Source: Dipteris shenzhenensis
Taxonomy: Eukaryota; Polypodiophyta; Polypodiopsida; Gleicheniales
DNA length: 64,000 nt
Assembly (NCBI GenBank): GCA_047967505.1
Contig: CM106538.1
Strand: one strand, 5' to 3'
The translations under genes and the position numbers were made by a program. Each line of letters begins with the position of its first letter. Position 1 is the first letter of the stretch. Shown in pieces: positions 55,801 to 64,000 of the stretch. The notes under the pieces are model-generated. The model saw nothing but the letters and a program-made list of their open reading frames with translations. It did no database searches and had not been told where the DNA came from.

Positions 55801-57039
55801 CACGTACCTTAGGGCGAGAATCTTCCCTAATAGGTATGGTGTGTAGGGCCTCCTTTCATCTCTTTGTAAGACAATGCTAGGAAGTCTCAGTATTCCATCA
55901 AGAGTACCTTGAGTTTGTTTCTTCTTCTTGGGAGAGTGGTTTCCCAATGAACACTAATTTTTCTTCTACCCTTCAAGGGCGAGGTTGATTGGTTTGGCCC
56001 CTCATATTCTATTGTCTCACCAATGATATCATTTTCTTGAACTTCTGACTCCTATAGTAGTCTTGGCATTGCTATGGGGGCACTACCAATTTTATAGTTC
56101 TTGAAGTAATCTAATACTTCATGTATATCCACTTCTGATTGTTTTGAACTGGTTGAACATGTGGTATCATCACTAGGGGCCTTAGTAGCACCATCAATCC
56201 TTTTAGTACCTTGGGCCATTTCTTTTGCTGTAGTGTCAAGTGCGCTCTTCATTTTCACATGCAATTTGAATTTTTGAAAGTTTTTACATTGGGAATTGTG
56301 GGGTAGCTTTTCCACTAGCAAAGAATTCCCAAGTAATGGTTCATTTATTGTGCATGCTCCTTCAAGTCCTTCTAGGTCCCATTCAAGTTTAGGACCCTCA
56401 GTTGTTGGTGGTATTGGCTTGGTGATGTATAGCTCCACAATCCTTTGTGGCACTCTTTCAAACTCATTGTAATGGTCAACCTTGGCTTTGCATCGATTTC
56501 CACCTTTGGCTTTCTTTTAGAATCTCCTACTATTATGTAAATTTGGAGGTTCAACTATGGGCAACTCAAGAGCCATGAGGGCATGCAAAATGGCTAAATC
56601 ATTGTCAAAGACATGGTCTTTTAATTGAGCCTTTTCAACCTCTGTCTCTAGGTCCCATGGTCCAGCAAAGCCATCACTATCAATGATAGTCTCTTCCAAA
56701 TTACTATCCCATTAAAGGTCGGCCATAAACATTGGAACTATGGAATTGAACTTTCAGGTAGGAGTGGAGATCTTGCATGACTTTTGCATCAATTTTTGGG
56801 AGGACTTGATCTTGTGCATGGCAAGTGTCGATTGTCACTAATGCTTGGATCCAATTGTTGATATTACTTTGTGCATCACCTCCCAAGATAGTTTGTTGTG
56901 GGAGGGCTAATTTGTCGAATGCTGTGGTAGAGGAGGTATCATCAAAGGGTCTTGGCACAATGAATTTGATTGCACTTATCCCCACATTGATTCTCACCAC
57001 CATGTCATGATTTTGTATATGAGTCGATCCGTACCCCAA
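55801..57039 (-). pseudogene. Gypsy protease-RT linker and gag-like remnant
   Basis: Frames 56453-56052, 56699-56517 and 57039-56704 are continuous with the protease and RT in orientation but carry no specific motif. Near 55800-55930 RPYTPYLLGKILALRYV occupies the position before RT. Confidence 0.5.
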
Positions 57040-57369
57040 TCATGGAGCCCTAATGCTTAGCCAAGGGCATCCAAATAGAACTTGATAGGAAGTCTTAAAG
57101 AGATCCAAGACTATGAATTGGAGGGAAAAGCATAGCCCTATTACCTTTGTAAATACCCCATCCACTATGCCCAAGGGTCTTGTTTGTAAATCATCTGCAA
57201 GGCATATGTTAAAATGAGCTTTCTTCATCGGTGGGAGACCCCATGCATCATACAAATCCTTTGATAGAACATTTACACCTACATCGCCATCCACAATGGC
57301 TTGGACCTCATCATGTGCTTTATGGATCAAAGGAACTATGATATTGCTTATGTCATCTCTCTCACCCAA
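57040..57369 (-). pseudogene. Gypsy aspartic protease (retropepsin) domain
   Basis: The minus frame reads VQAIVDGDVGVNVLSKDLYDAWGLPP (catalytic-loop position, DGD in place of DGG or DSG), then NICLADDL, then FIVLDLFKTSYQVLFGCPWL. That is the D...G...LLGRPWL layout of the retropepsin-like proteases of plant gypsy elements. The frame is open over 109 codons. Confidence 0.78.
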
Positions 57370-57599
57370 TCGACTGGGATGTCTTCTATTTCTTCCACAT
57401 GTGGAGGGAGATTTGCTGATTCAACCCATCCCTTACAATGGTTTAGGCTACACACCAAGGCATTTATGGCACCCCAAAGTTCTCCGTACCAAGCAACAAT
57501 CATATTTGGCCCTATTCATAGCCCAAGCACCTCCAAGGGTTATGCTCTCCACACTCTTTCCACCCCAGACACATGATACACCCATTCCCTAGAGTGTCT

Positions 57600-58225
57600 T
57601 GGCTTGTAGCACATTGTGACTTTGAGGGACATCTTGTAATGGAAACTTTTTTTGATGTTTTTTTAGAGCTTATATATATATAACTTTGCATAAGACAATA
57701 TGCTGGCCTTGCTTATTCTCAATGGCATGTCTATGCTATCTCTATTCAATGGTTTTAAAAGTGATCTCAGGCTACTCTACTAGCTCTTGGCTGATGAGAG
57801 GCATCTTGATCTTGGAGATCCTCAGGTTTTCTTGTTAGCTAGTCAATCGGCTCTTTTGGGTGTCTGATAGTGTCATTGCAATGATAGAGTTGCTTGCACA
57901 TTATGGTTTTAATGTTGTAATTATTTTGTGGTCTTTTGGAGCATTATCACGATATGACAAGGCCCAAGGGCCATGTCGATGTGGATTATGTTCTATGCTT
58001 TAGTGTTGCTCAAGTACATCAAATGGGTGACAAAAATCACATGCATATGGGGGACTATTGAGGGAAACCGTCGCAAATTGCAAGGGTTAGAGTGGCATCT
58101 TTGGTTTTCAAATCGAGAGAGGAGTTTGGGGAATGATAGAGTCACCTTTGCATTATGGTTAGAATGTTGTAAACATTTCATGGTTTTCAAGAGCATTATA
58201 ATGATATGATCCATGGGGGAGAGAG

Positions 58226-58263
<38 letters not shown>

Positions 58264-59559
58264 GAAAAAAGACAGTGGAGAGACAATGTGGCTAGGACAA
58301 CAAACATCTGCTCACCAATTAGAGGTGTTCTAGAGGGGCAATCCACTCGCTTGCTGCCACACCAAATGGCATCCCCCCAGTCTCACCACAAGGTATAGAT
58401 GACTTAGATGCTCTTCTTTTATCTCTTGTATGCCACATAGGATCCCAAACCACTCTCAATGAAAATGACTTGAAATAATCAACCAAAGCATGTACAAACT
58501 ATGTGGTCCATTGTAAGGGCTACCTGCCATTTGTAGCCTAAGGAAAAATTAGACATCATCCCCATTCTTTTAACAGCACTCTCAACGTGTCAAATGGCAA
58601 CCGTCCTTAGTAGTCCTTCCACATAGTGGATACAAAAGATTTAGGGTCTGACCACCTGTGGATGATTTTCCACAATAGGAAACTAGACTTTTTGCCCTGT
58701 AATTCTTCTAGATTCATCTTAATCTAGCATGCCACAAGCCCAAGCTATGTCATAGCTTCCATTTTAAATTTAACTCTAACATCAGTGATATCTTCGCTAT
58801 TAGTCTTTAGTATACTAGCTTTGCACATATCTTTCTTAGACGAGTTCTCCCCACCATAATTGATTTACCCTCCAACCCAAAGATGCAATGCAATTAGAGG
58901 GCCACTCCTCCTAAATTTTGTTTAGGATTGTGGCCACCAAATTCATTTCCCCCTCATCTAAGAAGAACTGATCCCAAATTGCTAAAAGCAAAAAAGCCTT
59001 TCTAGTAGATTCAAAGAGGAGCACTTAGACTGTCACATCGAGGTTCGGACATTTGTGTAGATTTAAAACTCTCTTGTTGCTCCCATGATTGTCATGAGCA
59101 ATTCTAGATGCTCTATACCTATAGCCATAAACATTGGGGTTCCTTTATTAGCTCATTTGTATTGAAGGCAACTGATATTTGGCAGTATTCGTGTGAGTAA
59201 TTATAATTTTGTTACTTGAATTGTTGACCTTGCTCTTTAAAGGCCCAAGATGTTTGCTAATATTTCCCATGTGCTAGTAGCTTAAGCAATTAAGGCTTAA
59301 GCATACTTTGTCTTGTAATTAATTCCCACAAGGACATTATTAGCACAATTCCCACAAGGACATTTTTAGCGCAATGGGCACCCTTTCCTTTGGCATAAGT
59401 GTGGGGGGAATCGGGCAAGAGAAGGATGCTTGACAAATATTAGGGTGTGTGAGTTTGATACACATTTTTATTATTTGACCATGAACACCCCATGAAAGGG
59501 ATGATTGTTAGGCATATGATCCATTTTGAATCAACTAGGTGAAAACCGTCGATTCGAGA
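57600..59559. other. Unassigned DNA with one GA tract
   Basis: Short frames only. The GA tract is listed separately; no transposon domain recognised. Confidence 0.5.
58227..58259 (+). repeat. (GA)n microsatellite
   Basis: About 32 bp of GA dinucleotides, preceded by imperfect GA-rich sequence. Confidence 0.93.
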
Positions 59560-59579
59560 TGTAGATATATAGAGCCCCA

Positions 59580-59712
59580 ACAACGTTGATATCAAGAGGG
59601 AGATATGAACCCACAACTTATATCTAGAGGGAGATTTGAACCCAAGACTTATATCTACAAGGGAGATTTGAACCCACAAATTATATCTATAGGGAGATTT
59701 GAACCCAAAGCC
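59580..59712 (+). repeat. Tandem repeat, four units of about 31-33 bp
   Basis: GGGAGAT(A/T)TGAACCCA followed by A-rich sequence and CTTATATCTA repeats four times from 59594 to 59712. Confidence 0.9.
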
Positions 59713-59819
59713 TTAAAAAAAGGGAGAGTAAATCTTTTACTTGAGGAATGGTGAGGTCACAAGACCCAATACAAGGCTTTTGTATTTAAGGAGCCACATG
59801 GATAAGGACAAGGGGGCCT

Positions 59820-60120
59820 ATTTCTGCTACTCTGATTCATGTTGCATAGCTGGACAGATTGAAACTTGAGTACCGCCATAGCCACCACCCCGACCAACCG
59901 CTCCATGTTCCCTGTTTGTTGGTCTCTCTTCGATCATCAGGACCCATTCCGAAATTTCCTCCCAAACTCCCGTGTTTATGACGCTCCTCGATAACACATT
60001 TGTCTCGACCTTGTGGCCTCTCCCAGCTGAAAAGACTAGCCGACGTACTGCATCGCAGATTGGATTACTTCGCATCTGGAGTGGCAATTGTGGATCTCTC
60101 GTAACGCCATTGCCAAATTC
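59820..60120 (-). other. GC-richer island with an 86-codon open frame
   Basis: The minus frame 60087-59827 reads SNPICDAVRRLVFSAGRGHK, then GVWEEISEWVLMIEERP, then AVGRGGGYGGTQ. Base composition is less AT-rich than its surroundings, and the frame looks protein-like, so it could be an exon, but I recognise no family. Confidence 0.25.
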
Positions 60121-60816
60121 ATGTCGGGCTACATATCAGTGGATCACTCTCAAAGACTGAAAGCAAATTGCAGGCTGATGGCTGGTGACGACTCAGGATT
60201 GATGCTCATCATCATCATCGATCTTCAATGAGGATATCATAATTCATGGGCAAGTGAGACCAAATTGCAGCATTGCATTCCTGAGTCCTGAGAGACAAGA
60301 CGGGGGTTCCCAAAACAATAAGCGCGGGTTCTTGTCATGGAGAGTAGATTGATTTGACCCATATGTGCGTTGGGAAGAGCGGGACAAATCAGTTGGTAAG
60401 GTACGACCATCGTGATTCAGTAGAAGAAGTCATCCTGATTGATCTGCTCTGTCAGTGGAAAAGAGCAGGGAATTGTGCCCGATTTGAAACACGAGTGTGA
60501 TTTGCTTTCTACGACAAGAAGCTGAGCCAAAAGCATTGTTGACCATTCGAAGTTACAAAGGTTGATCAGGGATCACATCTGATTCTACCATGTTTGGACT
60601 TGTCCCTTCTCTATGGATCAAAGGCTGCATAATGCATATGGCAATGATAAGTATTAAGCCTCGTGGGTGATTAACATAAGAAAAGATTTTTAAAAACCAA
60701 TGGAGGACAATAGAAGCTCGTTGCCTTCCCATCTACACTCGTACCTTGCTCTCAACAAGGACATCCATGCCGATGACCTTTCTAATCAAGAAGTACTACC
60801 ACATAGTGCCTCCACA

Positions 60817-61065
60817 ACATTGTTCCCTTGATTAATTTGATGCCACTTGCCGTGGAGTCATGGTAAATTCCTCAATTGATGATAGTTGATGAGATCGTGC
60901 AATCTTAATGAGAGTTACTTTGGACTTTGGATATGAAAAGGGTAGATTCACAACATTGTTCCCTTGATTAATGTGATGCGACTTTCCAGTGAATTCCTCC
61001 AATAATGATAGTTGATGAGAGGATGTAATCTTAATCGCAATTACTCTACAATTTAGATGTGTCGG
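60817..61065 (+). repeat. Tandem duplication of about 134 bp
   Basis: Two units share ACAACATTGTTCCCTTGATT, GTGAATTCCTC(A/C)AAT-like sequence and TGATAGTTGATGAGA, then AATCTTAAT and ATTACT. Copies have diverged by substitutions and small deletions. Confidence 0.82.
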
Positions 61066-61221
61066 AAACTATGATCGAAATGAGAATCAAGGCTCTCTCA
61101 AAGAATAATGGTGGGAGGCTATAAATCTAATCCATACAAGATTTTAAAGATGATTACAAAGCCCTTGCATGGATGGTACGAGCGCCCTCCTTCCCCCCCT
61201 CCCCCCCCCCCACACACACAC

Positions 61222-61384
<163 letters not shown>

Positions 61385-62241
61385 ACGATAAAGACATGGG
61401 TGAAGACAATGGTGACGATACAGCAATGATGATAGGAGATTATCACTTTGGCATGCACGATGGACAAGAATGGAGGTGATAAAGAAAGAGGAGTTTGAAA
61501 ATAGCGTAAGAGCTTTGGAAAGCGATTCTTTCTTAACCACCCTTCATTCCCTCCAAAGTAGGGACCAAATATGTTGGGCAAACAAAAATAAGTTATGAAG
61601 TGGAGCATGGAGAGTGATGAGGTTGAGGGGTGATGAGTACAAGTTATTGTATTTTGTTGGTGGGTACCTCAAAAGAATGTGAAGTACAAAGTGTCACTTG
61701 CAAAAAGGAAAATCTATAATACATATAGATGAGAGTAATGTGCTTCATATATTTGAGAGAATTTCTACTTTCAAAATACATCCTTAAGGTTGAATTCCAC
61801 AATTGTTGAACATGTATATTGTGCCATTTTTTGGCTAGATTCTTCTCAGTAGGAGAACCTCACAAGCCAAGCAGTTGATGGACAAGCTTGAAGAAATATT
61901 TTCTTAAAGCAAGGCACCTTTGCTCATTAGTGAGCATATATATAGATGGAATTAAAGATGAGTTAAAAAACAAGACATATTAAATGTATTAAGGGAGCAA
62001 AATGGTATCCAACTATCTGATAAAATCTAGCCAGCTTGTAGAAACAATGATACTTGTATGGTCCAAAAGAGAATGTAAAATGTATGTAAGGGAAAGAATG
62101 AATATAGTCACAAGTTTATTAAAAAAAGCATGACATAATGTTGGATCATCAACTTCAAGCAAAAGGAAGTAAATCCATGGTGGTCAAGGAAGTGAACAAA
62201 GACTCATGTACTTTGATGTTTTAAGTTTTCTTACCTTGCTT

Positions 62242-62299
<58 letters not shown>

Positions 62300-64000
62300 C
62301 TACATGCATATGCATGCAAGCGTTCTAGACACAATGCTACCCAAACCAACTATTTCAAGAGGATTAGTAAATTTTTAAATTTTGTTAGGCTAGGAGAAGC
62401 ACATTCGTTTAATCCAAACTCCACCCATTCATGTATGAGGGTATGCTGACTTGCATGAATAACATTGCCACACCCTTGATCACTTGCTTACTCTAAACAT
62501 AGGTACCGATGGAGCTTATGTTTATAATCAGTTGAATACCAGCTTGAAGGACTCTAGAAGGGTGCCACACATAGAACACACCTTTACAAATCAGGCAACT
62601 AATTCACAATTCTCTCTTTAGATGTGCCACTTCAAGCCTTTCGTACCTCTATAGTTTCTTGTCTGTTTCTTCAAGCCTTTCATACATACCTCTATAGAGT
62701 AATGAATCTTTCTATCAAGGAAAAGTTCCAAATGCAACACTATTGAAAGCATACTAATACTTATCATTGTTTTTATTTCTCATATGTTGAACTTCAAAGT
62801 CACATTGCTTTGATATTCTAATAACGGATCATTTCGTCAAAGGCAATGTGGATATTGTAAAGCTTGATATCCAATGATGCTAAAGCTATTTCTAGATGTC
62901 AAATTTACCAAGGTATGCTTCAATATTATTGACATTTTGGGTATGCTTTTATTATGCTCATATTTAATATTTTGGTGGTCAACTAGAAATTTAAGGCGAA
63001 CCTTTGTAGTTTGTTGACTTCTCAAATGTAAATATTCTACCATACTATCCTTAGGTACAATATTCTTTATTACTGTTACATGGAAATCCCTCATGCATAC
63101 GATAAACTACACATACACTTTATCCATCCTTCCCCCCATGTTGATCTTCATTCCACATAATTACCTTTCTTGGGCCACTAAAGTATGTATTGAGAAGTTC
63201 AATGCTCTTAAGACTTTTTCAATTGGTTGACTATAACTCTAGCACTATATTTTCTCCATGTAAAGCTTGTCATCATCAATCACCATATCCGTATTGAGCT
63301 TTGTGACGTATATTTTGAACTCCAAGTAACATGATCCCTTGCCCTTGTCCCATCAAACTCCCCTTCCATGCCACCTACTTGTTCAACCTCTTCCCTAGGT
63401 CCCTGCTACCAAATCCTACCAACCTCTTCTCCTTCCATCTCCATCTGCACATGACTATGTATTTAATGCATTAAGTCATATGGAATCATAGGTTCAATCT
63501 TTGGGTCACCTTGGCCATGTTCCAACATGTAAGTTAATATGGAGTTAGGAGCGTTCCACCATATACACCACTCAAGCAAAGTTACTTTCCACGCTTTTAA
63601 GTAGCTTCAACACTGCAGATTCTTTACTTTTGATGTTTCCCCATGTGATATGCCACCAATAATGAATAAACCAATTCCACATGACGTGAACGTGGGAGGG
63701 GCTTGTACATGGCATGGTCCATGAGATTGCCCATGTGATATGTAGTGGATCTTGTATTCCTTAATATACAATATGGATAATTTAGATTCACAATGAGATG
63801 AAAGGATGTGGCCCTTGCTTGACACACTCTTTGAAACTCAAAGAGTTTTCCTTTTGGATAGCAAGTGGACCTTTCCAAGCAACTCTTTTAGTGGTACTTA
63901 TAGACATACTAGCAAAGACCTCATGATCTATTTTAGCTAGTATAATTTTATCATCTTTATACTCTCTTCCTAGGTTAGTTGTAATTTTTAGCTATTGTAA
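61385..64000. other. Unassigned AT-rich DNA to the window end
   Basis: Contains the CT/AC tract at 62246-62300. Otherwise only short frames with unfamiliar translations. Confidence 0.5.
62246..62300 (+). repeat. (CT)n then (AC)n compound microsatellite
   Basis: CT dinucleotides to 62284 pass directly into AC dinucleotides to 62300. Confidence 0.95.

Larger units (their letters stand above)
54107..57369 (-). mobile_element. Family-R gypsy internal region: protease and RT kept, RNase H and integrase lost
   Basis: Read on the minus strand: protease (57369-57040), linker, RT (about 55790-55150), then directly repetitive non-coding DNA (55140-54160) and the polypurine tract of LTR6. The order is that of a Ty3/gypsy element, but no RNase H or integrase motif is found before the LTR, so at least 2 kb seems deleted or replaced. 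No 5' LTR is visible to 58000. Confidence 0.7.

Overview
The window looks like repeat-dominated nuclear DNA of a land plant. Intron-split coding sequence, initiator-tRNA-Met type primer sites, Ty1/copia and Ty3/gypsy elements, LINEs with poly(A) tails and long CT/GA/GT microsatellites are all eukaryotic. The only gene I can name is a plant-type THO7. The LINE endonuclease and zinc-finger variants remind me of families seen in ferns and other non-flowering plants, but that is a memory-based impression of low confidence.

Layout. 1-3452: 3' part of a copia element (E1) with an open gag-pol frame and a complete 3' LTR, inserted in a LINE endonuclease fragment (3453-3990). 5848-6920: a 5'-truncated LINE with a poly(A) tail and a perfect 10-bp target duplication, beside unrecognised coding-like stretches (5658-7450). 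10763-11310: the last two exons of a THO complex subunit 7 gene. About 12590-13760: a heavily decayed copia on the minus strand.

15272-31250: an old gypsy-like element (E3) with diverged LTRs. A much younger copia element (E2, 18057-26173) sits inside its gag region. E2 has 173-bp LTRs that read as identical, an exact GAATG target duplication, an initiator-Met PBS and a PPT. Its gag-pol is broken by two stops and three frameshifts, and its 3.6-kb leader is a mosaic of LINE, foreign copia and gypsy pieces around a GT-rich array.

31251-40166: AT-rich DNA with a LINE ORF2 remnant (about 37840-39090) and an unassigned 216-codon minus-strand ORF. 40365-57400: six copies of one gypsy LTR family (here family R, all minus strand). 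They form a 3-kb LTR-internal-LTR element, a tandem run of three LTR copies, and a 3' LTR joined to gypsy protease and RT remnants. A strand-asymmetric A/C-rich block (45680-48660) of unknown nature lies between. 57600-64000 is mostly unassigned, with tandem duplications and long CT tracts.

The genes do not form a pathway. THO7 would act in nuclear mRNA export; nearly everything else is layered transposon debris whose nesting gives a relative chronology: E3 and family R old, E2 young, E1 probably young.
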